This document shows, piece by piece, positions 1 to 7,348 of a DNA stretch of 8,768 nt. Numbering within the stretch: position 1 is the first letter of the stretch; each line of letters begins with the position of its first letter. The stretch spans positions 1 through 8,768 of the forward strand of contig CAMGAL010000077.1 in the NCBI GenBank assembly GCA_946007445.1. The letters are read 5' to 3'. The notes beneath the pieces were generated by a model. That model was not told where the DNA came from. It saw nothing but the letters and a program-made list of their open reading frames with translations, and did not search any database. A program made the translations under genes and the position numbers. This DNA comes from an uncultured Mediterranea sp. Its GTDB lineage: Bacteria; Bacteroidota; Bacteroidia; Bacteroidales; Bacteroidaceae.

Positions 1-650
1 GTTTCTGTATGTGCCCGGGAGGCTTTGTTGTTCCTGCCGCCAGCGGTCCCGAGCAGGTGGTGGTCAACGGCATGAGCCCCAGCAACCGAGGTTCGCGCTG
101 GAGCAACAGCGGCATGGTGGTGGAGCTGCACCCCGAAGACCTCGATCAGCCGGAGTTACTCATCGAGGGAGCCGAACCGATTGAAGCAGTGCCGACACCG
201 CTTCGGATGCTCCACTTCCAGGAACAGCTGGAGCGCCTCTGCTGGTTGCAGGCCGGACGCAAGCAGACGGCTCCCGCCCAGCGCATGTCCGACTTCTGCC
301 ATCGCAAGCTCAGTTTCGACCTGCCCGAGAGTTCCTACGCTCCGGGTCTAGTGGCTTCACCCCTCCACTTCTGGCTTCCCCCCTTCATTGCCCATCGCCT
401 CAGCCAAGGATTCCTGCAGTTCGGTCGCCAGAGCCGAGGCTTCCTGACCAACGATGCCATACTCATCGGTGTGGAGACGCGCACCTCTTCACCTCTGCGC
501 ATCGTGCGCGAACACGACACCTTGCAGCACGTCCGTCTGCGTGGCCTCTTCCCCTGCGGCGAGGGAGCCGGTTATGCCGGTGGCATCGTGTCGGCAGCCA
601 TCGATGGCGAGCGATGTGCCGAGGCAGTAGCAGCTACTCTACAGCCCTGA
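1..650 (+). CDS. FAD-dependent dehydrogenase (COG2509-like), C-terminal part, 5' end outside the window
   Basis: The reading frame is open from the left edge (first full codon at 3) to a TGA at 648-650, giving about 215 residues. The ATG at 9 is internal, because the conserved block FCMCPGGFVVPAAS begins two codons before it. That block, the following VVNGMSPSNRG stretch and the ending GEGAGYAGGIVSAAIDGERC match the C-terminal half of the large uncharacterised NAD(P)/FAD-dependent dehydrogenase family. Members usually have around 500 residues, so more than half is missing here. The glycine-rich GEGAGYAGGI segment near the end is the part of such flavoproteins that closes over the FAD. The N-terminal dinucleotide-binding motif would lie upstream. 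The protein is expected to be cytosolic and its substrate is not known for the family. The next gene is 168 bp away behind its own promoter, so this gene is probably unrelated to susCD. Family assignment is fairly sure; function is not. Confidence 0.85.
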   Translation, partial: FCMCPGGFVVPAASGPEQVVVNGMSPSNRGSRWSNSGMVVELHPEDLDQPELLIEGAEPIEAVPTPLRMLHFQEQLERLCWLQAGRKQTAPAQRMSDFCHRKLSFDLPESSYAPGLVASPLHFWLPPFIAHRLSQGFLQFGRQSRGFLTNDAILIGVETRTSSPLRIVREHDTLQHVRLRGLFPCGEGAGYAGGIVSAAIDGERCAEAVAATLQP

Positions 651-667
651 TTTTTTCGATGAAATGG

Positions 668-722
668 ATGTTTTTTGAGGTTTGGACTGTTAATAACCGA
701 TTTTTAAACAAACAAAAAACAT
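668..722. repeat. AT-rich 10-bp inverted repeat between the dehydrogenase gene and susC
   Basis: ATGTTTTTTG at 668-677 is the exact reverse complement of CAAAAAACAT at 713-722, with 35 bp between the arms. After a three-base bulge the pairing can continue as TTTG (681-684) with CAAA (709-712). The repeat lies 18 bp after the dehydrogenase stop codon and just upstream of the susC promoter. It could be a weak terminator for the upstream gene or a protein-binding site. The stem is almost all A-T, so as RNA it would be unstable, and a chance match in AT-rich DNA is possible. The rest of the 651-818 gap holds the promoter and leader and no gene. Confidence 0.4.
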
Positions 723-723
723 T

Positions 724-760
724 ATTTCTCCATCAAATTCTCCTATTCCCTCTACTTTTG
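724..760 (+). promoter_or_regulatory. Probable susC promoter, Bacteroidota type
   Basis: TACTTTTG at 753-760 fits the Bacteroidota primary-sigma -7 box TAnnTTTG exactly. No good TTTG -33 box is seen at the usual 19-21 bp spacing; the nearest similar bases are TTTC at 725-728, with a 24-bp gap. Transcription would start near 766-768 and leave an untranslated leader of about 50 bases. The leader contains a weak 6-bp inverted repeat (AGTTAG at 776-781 with CTAACT at 798-803). The block at 724-746 recurs at the second promoter of the window (6109-6130). No Shine-Dalgarno site precedes the ATG at 819; the sequence there is A-rich, as is usual in this phylum. Confidence 0.65.
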
Positions 761-818
761 TGCTCGATAACGACCAGTTAGCTTATTCAATCTATTACTA
801 ACTATAAAAAACAGACGT

Positions 819-3800
819 ATGAATCTAAAAAGACTTGCCAAAAGGGCATTCGCTACTCTATCATTGAGTATGTTGTGTTTGGTCGCTTTTGCACAGGGAC
901 GTGAGATTACAGGTACCGTCATCGATGGTACCGGCGAACCGGTGATAGGCGCAAACGTATTGGAAGTGGGGACGACGAACGGATTGATTACCGACATCGA
1001 CGGTAACTTCAAGATGACCGTACAGCCCAATGCCAAAATCCAAATTTCATTTATCGGTTATGTGACGCAGACCATTGCGGTAGGCAACCAGACCTCTATC
1101 AAGGTGACTCTGCAGGAAGACTCGCAGTCGCTCGAAGAGGTAGTAGTCGTAGGTTATGGTGTCGTAAAGAAGCGCGACCTCACCGGTTCGGTCTCTTCCG
1201 TGAAGACCGAAGACCTGCAGAAGGTAGCCTCCAACAATGCCATGAGCGCCATGCAGGCCAAGGTGCCCGGTCTCGACATCCAGACTTCTTCTGGTGAAGC
1301 CGGTTCAGGCATCTCGATGACCCTGCGTGGTAACCGTTCTATCTCTGCCGGCAACAGCCCCCTCATCCTGGTGGATGGTGTGGAGTACGGCTCGACGATG
1401 GATATTCCCGCTTCGGACATCGAGTCGATGGAAATCCTGAAGGACGCCTCTTCTACTGCTATCTATGGTACCAAGGGTGCCAACGGTGTCATCATCATCA
1501 CCACCAAGCGCGGTAAAGCCGGCAAGACGCAGGTCAACCTCAATGCCTACTGGTCGTTCAACAGCCCCACACAGACGGCTGAGCCCATGTATGGTGACAA
1601 GGAAGTACGCCGCTTGATGGACAAGGCCGACTACCAGAACAACTATGCCACCTATGAGTCCACCGGCGCTTGGGGCAGCACAGTATGCAAGCCCGAAGAC
1701 GTGCTCAACGTGCAACTCGAAGACGGCACCTCTGTCATGGACATCTACAACGACAAGTCCTACACCAACTGGATTGACCTGCTGCTGCAGAACAGCCTCA
1801 CTCAGAACTACGAGGTGAGCGTCAGCGGCGGTAGCGAGAAGACCAACTTTAGCCTCTCGCTGGCCAGCATGTACAACAACGGTATCATGGAGAACGATAA
1901 GTTGGCTCGTTACAACCTCAGTGCCAACATCGACCACACCATCAGCAACCTCGTGAAGGTAGGTGCCAGCTTGAAGTACACTTATCGCAGCAACGATGCC
2001 CGCAACAGCGGTGTCTACAACCAGGCCCTCAAGATGACCACCATCACCCACCCCTACCTGGAAGATGGCAGCATCAATGCCACGCCTAACCCCTGGTATG
2101 CCGCCCACTGCAGCCCCTTGCTTGACGACGTAGAGGGAGCCTATCAGAAGAACATCGAAAGCACCCGTTTCTTCGGAAACGCCTACATCCAGCTCACTCC
2201 CATGAAGGGCCTCGTAGCCAAGTCGCTCTTCTCGGTGAGCCGCCGCAACACCCGCACGGGTCTCTATCAAGACTACGAGTCGCAAGGCCGCTACCAGAGC
2301 CCTGCTACCTCTTATATTAGCAATGCTCAGGATGTCAACACGGGCTTCACCTGGCAGAACACCATCAACTACAACACCAACTTCGGCCAGTCCAAGCACG
2401 ACCTCACCATCCTGCTCGGCCATGAAATGAGCCAGTCGGTAAGCGAAGGCAACTCCATCTACGGTGATGCCGGCAAGGAGCACTACTACAAGAGCTCTTT
2501 CTATGATGTGACGAAGATCATCGATCCCTCTATCAGCAGTTCCTATGTGAAGCAGGCCATGCTCTCTTTCTTCGCCCGTGCCAACTATAAGTTCAATGAG
2601 CGCTACCTGCTGACAGCCTCTATCCGTGCCGACGGTTCTTCTGTATTGGCAGAAGGCAACAAGTGGGGTTACTTCCCCTCTGTGGCTCTGGCATGGCGTG
2701 TCAACGAGGAGAGCTTCATGCAGCGCTACTCCGACTGGTTGTCATCGCTCAAGCTGCGCGCTTCGTTCGGTATCGCCGGTAACGCCGCTGTCGACCCCTA
2801 TCAGACACTGGCCACGCTGACCCCCACCGTACCGGGCAGCACCGACATGATTCCCGCCTCGATGAGCAATCCTGGCCTCTCTTGGGAGACCACTCAGGCC
2901 ATCAACCTCGGTCTGGACTTCGGACTCTTCAACAACCGCATCTCAGGTAGCATCGACTACTACTTCAACAAGACGCGCGACCTGCTCTACTACAAGAGCG
3001 CTCCCGCTTCATCAATCTTCACCTCCGTACTGGCCAACGTGGGCGAGAGCTCCGGTCAGGGTATCGAGGTATCGCTGAACACCCAGCTCATCAACAGCAA
3101 GGACTTCCAGTGGGATGCCAACTGGTCGTACACACACTCTACCGACAAGCTCGACAAGCTGGCCGACGGCCTCGACCGCAACATCAGCGGCTACACCGCC
3201 CTCATCGTGGGTGAACCCGTCTCCATCTTCTACGACTACGAGAGCAACGGCATCTGGGGCGTAGGCGAATACGAGAAGTACGTCAGTGACATGAAGTCCA
3301 AGGGCATTGAAGTGAAGGCTCCCATGGCCCACTACGGCGACCCCGGTACGGTGAAGATTATCGACCGCAATCAGGACGGCCTCATCGACGAAGACGACAA
3401 GCGCGTCTACCAGCGTTCGCCCAAGCACATCTTCGGTATGAACAACACCTTCACCTACAAGGATTTCTCACTGAGCGTACAGCTCTATGCCCGTCTGGGT
3501 GGCTACATGAAGTACGACATGAACTCGCAGCTCAACTACGAGTCAGCCAACTGGGGTAACCTCGACTACTGGACCCCCAACAATCCCAGTGCTAAGTTCC
3601 CCTCTCCGGGTCTGAACAGCTCGCAGCAGGGTACCTACAGCAACTACAAGACCGTCTTCTACTGGGAGAAGGCCGACTACTTCAAGATTAAGGACATCAC
3701 GCTCACCTACAACATGCCCAAGACATTGATTTCCAAGATTGGCCTGGCCAACGCTCGCATCTACGGTTCGCTCAAGAACTTCTTCACCTTCAGCAGCGTC

Positions 3801-3884
3801 GACAACTACGACCCCGAACGTGGCGGTAGCATCAGCTTCCCCTTGCAGAAGCAAGTCGTTATGGGTGTGAACCTTCAGTTTTAA
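819..3884 (+). CDS. SusC/RagA-family TonB-linked outer membrane transporter
   Basis: This is an outer-membrane channel that imports an oligosaccharide or peptide, using energy delivered by TonB. Its 1021 residues are normal for the family. Residues 1-25 form a signal peptide ending AFA, with cleavage before Q26. Residues 29-98 form the carboxypeptidase-regulatory-like beta domain (ITGTVIDGTGEPVIGANV, then DIDGNF). EEVVVVGYG at 106-114 is the TonB-box region. The plug spans roughly 115-232 and has the SusC signatures LILVDGVEY (182-190), ESMEILKDASSTAIYG (202-217) and GANGVIIITTKRG (220-232). The barrel follows and ends in aromatic F1021. No STN domain precedes the regulatory-like domain, so direct signalling to a FecR/ECF-sigma pair is unlikely. 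Residues 849-860 (D-x-N-x-D-G-x-I-D-x-x-D) resemble an EF-hand calcium loop. The ATG at 819 is chosen because it gives a complete signal peptide. susD follows after 19 bp. The substrate is unknown. Confidence 0.97.
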   Translation: MNLKRLAKRAFATLSLSMLCLVAFAQGREITGTVIDGTGEPVIGANVLEVGTTNGLITDIDGNFKMTVQPNAKIQISFIGYVTQTIAVGNQTSIKVTLQEDSQSLEEVVVVGYGVVKKRDLTGSVSSVKTEDLQKVASNNAMSAMQAKVPGLDIQTSSGEAGSGISMTLRGNRSISAGNSPLILVDGVEYGSTMDIPASDIESMEILKDASSTAIYGTKGANGVIIITTKRGKAGKTQVNLNAYWSFNSPTQTAEPMYGDKEVRRLMDKADYQNNYATYESTGAWGSTVCKPEDVLNVQLEDGTSVMDIYNDKSYTNWIDLLLQNSLTQNYEVSVSGGSEKTNFSLSLASMYNNGIMENDKLARYNLSANIDHTISNLVKVGASLKYTYRSNDARNSGVYNQALKMTTITHPYLEDGSINATPNPWYAAHCSPLLDDVEGAYQKNIESTRFFGNAYIQLTPMKGLVAKSLFSVSRRNTRTGLYQDYESQGRYQSPATSYISNAQDVNTGFTWQNTINYNTNFGQSKHDLTILLGHEMSQSVSEGNSIYGDAGKEHYYKSSFYDVTKIIDPSISSSYVKQAMLSFFARANYKFNERYLLTASIRADGSSVLAEGNKWGYFPSVALAWRVNEESFMQRYSDWLSSLKLRASFGIAGNAAVDPYQTLATLTPTVPGSTDMIPASMSNPGLSWETTQAINLGLDFGLFNNRISGSIDYYFNKTRDLLYYKSAPASSIFTSVLANVGESSGQGIEVSLNTQLINSKDFQWDANWSYTHSTDKLDKLADGLDRNISGYTALIVGEPVSIFYDYESNGIWGVGEYEKYVSDMKSKGIEVKAPMAHYGDPGTVKIIDRNQDGLIDEDDKRVYQRSPKHIFGMNNTFTYKDFSLSVQLYARLGGYMKYDMNSQLNYESANWGNLDYWTPNNPSAKFPSPGLNSSQQGTYSNYKTVFYWEKADYFKIKDITLTYNMPKTLISKIGLANARIYGSLKNFFTFSSVDNYDPERGGSISFPLQKQVVMGVNLQF

Positions 3885-3903
3885 TTGAAAATTCCATATT
3901 AGC

Positions 3904-6000
3904 ATGAAAAAGATACTTAGCATATTGATGGCTGCCACAGCCTTGACGCTGGGCACCACTTCCTGCTCCGACTTCCTGGAGGAGGAAAACAAAGTAGGCA
4001 TGACCGCCGACTTGACATACAGCACCTCAGCCGGAAATCAGGGACTCGTCAACTCCTGCTACTCCTACTCACGCGGATGGAGGGGCAAAGAGGCCGGCTA
4101 GCCTCTCTCCGAGATGGGTACCGACGTCTTCTACTTCGGCTACGACAACAAGCAGAAATCGCTCAACTCCTACAACATCACCGCCACCAGCCTCGATGGC
4201 AACACGGCCGACGATGCCTGCTTCGACCACTACTGGGAACTCTTCTACTGCGCTGTGGACGTTTGCAACAACGCCATCCACTACGTGCCTCTGAACACCG
4301 TGATTGACGACAGCAAGAAGAATGCCTACCTGGGCGAAGCCCACTTCCTGCGCGCCCTCTACTACCTGCAGATGGTGGCCATGTGGGGTCCTATTCCCTA
4401 CAACGATGCTCCTATCAGCACTGTGAATACCACCCCCACCCGTATGCCCGAGGCTGACGTCATCGCCAAAATTCTGGACGACATCAACCTCTCGCTCGAC
4501 TACTTCAAGAAGGCCAACGTCATGACCAAGAATCAGGCTACCGCCGAAGGCCATGCCACCTACTATGCCGCTCAGGCCCTCAAGGCACGCACCCTGCTCT
4601 TCGCTGCCTCTTGGCTGGGCAAGAGCGAGTACTACGCACAGGCTCAGGCCGCTGCCGAAGATGTCATCGCCAACGCCGGCGCTTCTTTCTATTCTCGTTA
4701 CTCAGACACTTGGAGTTTGGCCAACGAGGGTATCAATGCCAACAAGGAGGCCATCTGGGGTGTCTACTATGACGGTGACCTGAAGACGACCGTCAACTGC
4801 ATCCCCTACCGCTACAAGACCAGCTCCAGCGGCAGCAAACTGAGCTACAACTCGCTGATCACGCGTACCGGCTACAGCCGTGGCGGCAGCGCCATGAACC
4901 TCATGTTCGTCTCTATGTGGAACAACGGTGTCAGCGACTTGGGCGGCAACGGCAAGCAAGTCTTCGTTCGTGCTCTGGCCGAGAACACCTTCTACGTGAC
5001 CAACACCAAGACCAACGAGAAGATCTACATCGCCCCCTACTATTCGCCCTATAGCCGTGGATTCACGCGCTACCTGCCTTCACTCTACCTGTGGCGCCTC
5101 ATGGAGAGCAACCGTGCCACCGACCAGCGCACCGATGCTACCCTCTTGACCCACTACAACATGGCCTATGGCTTGGAGGGCAGTGCCAAGAACTATCCGT
5201 TGATGGGTCAGTTCAGCGTAGCCCCCGAAGATGCTCTGAAGGCTGACGGCAACTACTTCAACGCCGGCGACACTGCTATCTACTTCTGCCCGCTGGACGG
5301 CGACTCTCCCGAGGGTCAGGCACGTCAAGCATGGGCCAAGAACCGCTACCGCATCCAGTTCATGGCTGGTGGCGACATCCCCGTCTATTCGTCCATGGAT
5401 CCCTCTGTAGCTTTGCCCACCGAAGCCAGCAAGGATAAGTCCGACGTTTACGGCGACTCTCGCTACAAGGGTTACAAGATTGGTGGCTGGTGCTCTTTCC
5501 CCGGCATCAAGAAGTTCCTCGACGACGTGTTCGATGCCACCTATCCCACGCACGACATCTCTGCCCGCGATGCCATCGTGTTCCGTCTGGCCGAAATGTA
5601 CCTCATCAAGGCTGAGGCCCAGCTGGCCCAGAACAACGCCGGCGCTGCCCGCGCCACCCTCAACGAACTGCGTGCCGCCCGCGCCATCAGCGGTCAGGAC
5701 AACAGTCTGACAGGTACAGTGGACATCAACACCATCCTCGACGAGCGTGCCATGGAGCTCTGCGGTGAGCAGCAGCGCTGGTTCGACCTGAAGCGCACCC
5801 ACACCCTCATCGACCGTGTGAAGAAGTACAACGCTCAGGCCAAGAACAACATCGAAACCAAGCACTACTACCGTCCCATCCCCGAAGCACAGATTCAGGG
5901 CGTGACCAACTTCGTATCCGCCACTGTATCCCAGTCGGCCGACGGTGTGCTCAACTATACTTCCGAGCAGGAAGGATTTTGGCAGAATCCTGGTTATTGA
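3904..6000 (+). pseudogene. SusD/RagB-family surface lipoprotein, interrupted by an in-frame TAG at codon 66
   Basis: SusD proteins are lipid-anchored lids on SusC channels that bind the substrate at the cell surface. One frame runs from ATG 3904 to TGA 5998-6000 (698 codons before the stop), but codon 66 (4099-4101) is TAG. Before it lie a lipoprotein signal peptide with lipobox (LGTTSC, C21) and an acidic SDFLEEE stretch suited to surface export. After it the frame continues without a shift and keeps the family features: GTDVFYFGYDNKQKSLNSYN (72-91), AEMYLIKAEAQ (563-573), ERAMELCGEQQRWFDLKR (614-631), YRPIPEAQI (656-664) and the terminal QNPGY. Read straight through, the length is slightly above average but normal. 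As written, cells would make a 65-residue stub; restarting at ATG 4114 would give 628 residues with no signal peptide or lipid anchor. The flanking residues are also odd (R60, P67). Recent inactivation, readthrough and sequence error are all possible. The family call is certain; whether the gene works is not. Confidence 0.9.
4089..4106. repeat. Short inverted repeat around the susD amber codon
   Basis: AGAGGC (4089-4094) and GCCTCT (4101-4106) are exact inverted arms around the six-base loop CGGCTA. Within this, GGCTAGCC (4096-4103) is itself an 8-bp palindrome centred on the TAG codon at 4099-4101. It lies inside the susD coding sequence exactly where the protein departs from the family pattern. 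It may mark how the mutation arose rather than being a functional site. Confidence 0.5.
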
Positions 6001-6035
6001 TTCTGTCTATTACGTTAGTTATGTTGAAATGAGGG

Positions 6036-6073
6036 AGAGGCGTGTCCGTGAGGATGCGCCTCTTTGTTGTTTC
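6036..6073 (+). terminator. Rho-independent terminator after susD
   Basis: AGAGGCGTGTCC (6036-6047) pairs with GGATGCGCCTCT (6052-6063) over 12 positions, two of them G-U in RNA. The loop is GTGA (6048-6051), a GNRA-type tetraloop. A T-rich tail TTGTTGTTTC (6064-6073) follows at once. The hairpin begins 36 bp after the susD stop and lies upstream of the next promoter. It should therefore end the susCD transcript and separate it from the serine hydrolase operon. Confidence 0.88.
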
Positions 6074-6104
6074 GTCCGGAATCATCAATTATGTAGGTCT
6101 CATC

Positions 6105-6135
6105 TTTCATTTCTCCATCCAAATTCCTATCTTTG
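6105..6135 (+). promoter_or_regulatory. Probable promoter of the serine hydrolase-resB-ccsA operon
   Basis: TATCTTTG at 6128-6135 matches the Bacteroidota -7 box TAnnTTTG exactly. TTTC at 6105-6108, 19 bp upstream, is a three-of-four match to the -33 box TTTG at a proper spacing. Transcription would start about 6141-6143, leaving a leader of some 37 bases before the ATG at 6179. It sits 32 bp after the terminator tail, so the downstream genes look independently controlled. The block 6109-6130 recurs at the susC promoter. Confidence 0.72.
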
Positions 6136-6178
6136 TCCCCAACTTTTAAGGGTTACACTTCCACCAAAACGAACGCAT

Positions 6179-7348
6179 ATGAAGTACACCTCGCCTCTCT
6201 GCCTCCTCGTTGCAGGAGTGCTCATCGGGCTCTGTCTGACCGGTTGCCACCCCTCCCCCCGTGGGGATGCCGACCCTTTGTCCACGGGATTGGACTCACT
6301 ATTTTCCTCTCTCTTCCCGGCTGACGAGCCGGGTGCCGCCGTATTGGTGGCTCGGGGCGACTCCATCCTCTACGAAGGATGCTTCGGTCTGGCTCGGTTG
6401 GACAGTGTGACCCCCATCACTCCGCACACGATGTTCAACATCTGCAGCGTCTCCAAGCAATTCTCGGCTGTGGCGCTGGCTTTGCTGGCTGAACAGGGAT
6501 TGCTCTCACTGGACGATCCGGTGAAGAAGTACTTCCCCCGCTTCCGGGCCCCCTTCTATGACCGCATCACCCTGCGCCACCTGCTGTCGCACACGAGCGG
6601 ACTGCCTGATGCCCGCCCGCGCACACCCAAGGCCTGGGCACGATACACGGCCACCAACCAGACGCAGTACAGCAACGTAGAGGAGTTCAAGCGCTACTGC
6701 GAGGAGGAGGAATCATGCCGCTATCTGGAGCAACTGGACTCGCTGGCATTCGAGCCCGGTAGCCGATATGAGTATCAAAATCCTACCTACCAGCTGGTAC
6801 TGATGATAGTAGAGCAGGTGACGGGCGATATGTTCGACCTCTGGATGCGCAACCACCTCTTCCTGCCTGCCGGGATGGCGGAAACCACCTACTTCGAGCC
6901 CGAGAAACGGATACCCCGCATGGCGCATGGCTACGAGCGCGACGCACAGGGGCAGTGGCAGGAGTGCGACTACGGCGAGGCCAACTTCTTCGGCACCAAG
7001 GCCGACGGTGGCATCTACACCACGCCGAGGGAGTTCCTGCGATGGGACGCAACGCTCTACCACGGCACACTGCTCTCCGACTCGCTGCGCCGCGAGCTGC
7101 ACACGCCACGCATCGCTACCGACATCCCTGATACGGACTATGGCTACGGCTGGTTCATCGAACATCGCCCCGACCGCCCACTGAAGATCTACCACACGGG
7201 CGACAACGGGGGATTCTATATCTTCGAGGGGCGATTCCCCTCGCTCGACCTCTTCTATTTGGTCTTTGCCAACCGGGCCGACTGGAGCCGTGAGGCGGTG
7301 GCCGAGTCTGTGGACTCTCTACTCTTGAGCCTATGTGGAAAGGATTGA
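6179..7348 (+). CDS. Lipoprotein serine hydrolase, beta-lactamase/penicillin-binding fold (class C / PF00144 type)
   Basis: This 389-residue protein carries the three active-site motifs of the serine beta-lactamase/DD-peptidase superfamily: S90-V-S-K93 (catalytic serine and lysine), Y199-Q-N201 and H339-T-G341. The surrounding patterns SVSKQFSAVALALLAEQG, LLSHTSGLPD (135-144) and HTGDNGGF (339-346) are typical of PF00144. Residues 1-23 are a lipoprotein signal (LTGC, C23), so the mature enzyme should be tethered outside the inner membrane. The family includes esterases, D-aminopeptidases, DD-peptidases and class C beta-lactamases; the sequence alone does not decide, and antibiotic resistance should not be assumed. 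The frame is open further upstream to an ATG at 5945, inside susD, but that start lies before the terminator and promoter and would bury the signal peptide, so ATG 6179 is preferred. The 3' end overlaps resB by 16 bp. The reason for pairing with cytochrome assembly genes is unclear. Confidence 0.9.
   Translation: MKYTSPLCLLVAGVLIGLCLTGCHPSPRGDADPLSTGLDSLFSSLFPADEPGAAVLVARGDSILYEGCFGLARLDSVTPITPHTMFNICSVSKQFSAVALALLAEQGLLSLDDPVKKYFPRFRAPFYDRITLRHLLSHTSGLPDARPRTPKAWARYTATNQTQYSNVEEFKRYCEEEESCRYLEQLDSLAFEPGSRYEYQNPTYQLVLMIVEQVTGDMFDLWMRNHLFLPAGMAETTYFEPEKRIPRMAHGYERDAQGQWQECDYGEANFFGTKADGGIYTTPREFLRWDATLYHGTLLSDSLRRELHTPRIATDIPDTDYGYGWFIEHRPDRPLKIYHTGDNGGFYIFEGRFPSLDLFYLVFANRADWSREAVAESVDSLLLSLCGKD

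Noticed and set aside
626..638. Inverted repeat AGTAGC-A-GCTACT at the end of the dehydrogenase gene as a terminator
   Set aside because: It lies inside the coding sequence, forms only about five pairs with a three-base loop, and is 13 bases away from the T run.
1305..2483. 392-codon open frame on the - strand inside susC
   Set aside because: It lies wholly antisense to a clear SusC barrel. Its product is a V/A/G/D-rich string without domains, as expected from reverse-reading codons with C or G at the third position.
4099..4101. Reassigned TAG (for example Gln) as the normal genetic code
   Set aside because: That code is known in some gut phages, but all genes here are bacterial and no other internal TAG is seen. 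Gln would also not match the residue expected at this site.
5080..5865. 261-codon open frame on the - strand inside susD
   Set aside because: The composition is the same Val/Gly/Leu-rich antisense type, with no signal peptide or motif. The + strand shows conserved SusD sequence throughout.
5945..6178. N-terminal extension of the serine hydrolase back to ATG 5945
   Set aside because: It would start inside susD, cross the terminator and precede the promoter. It would also place a lipoprotein signal 78 residues into the protein.
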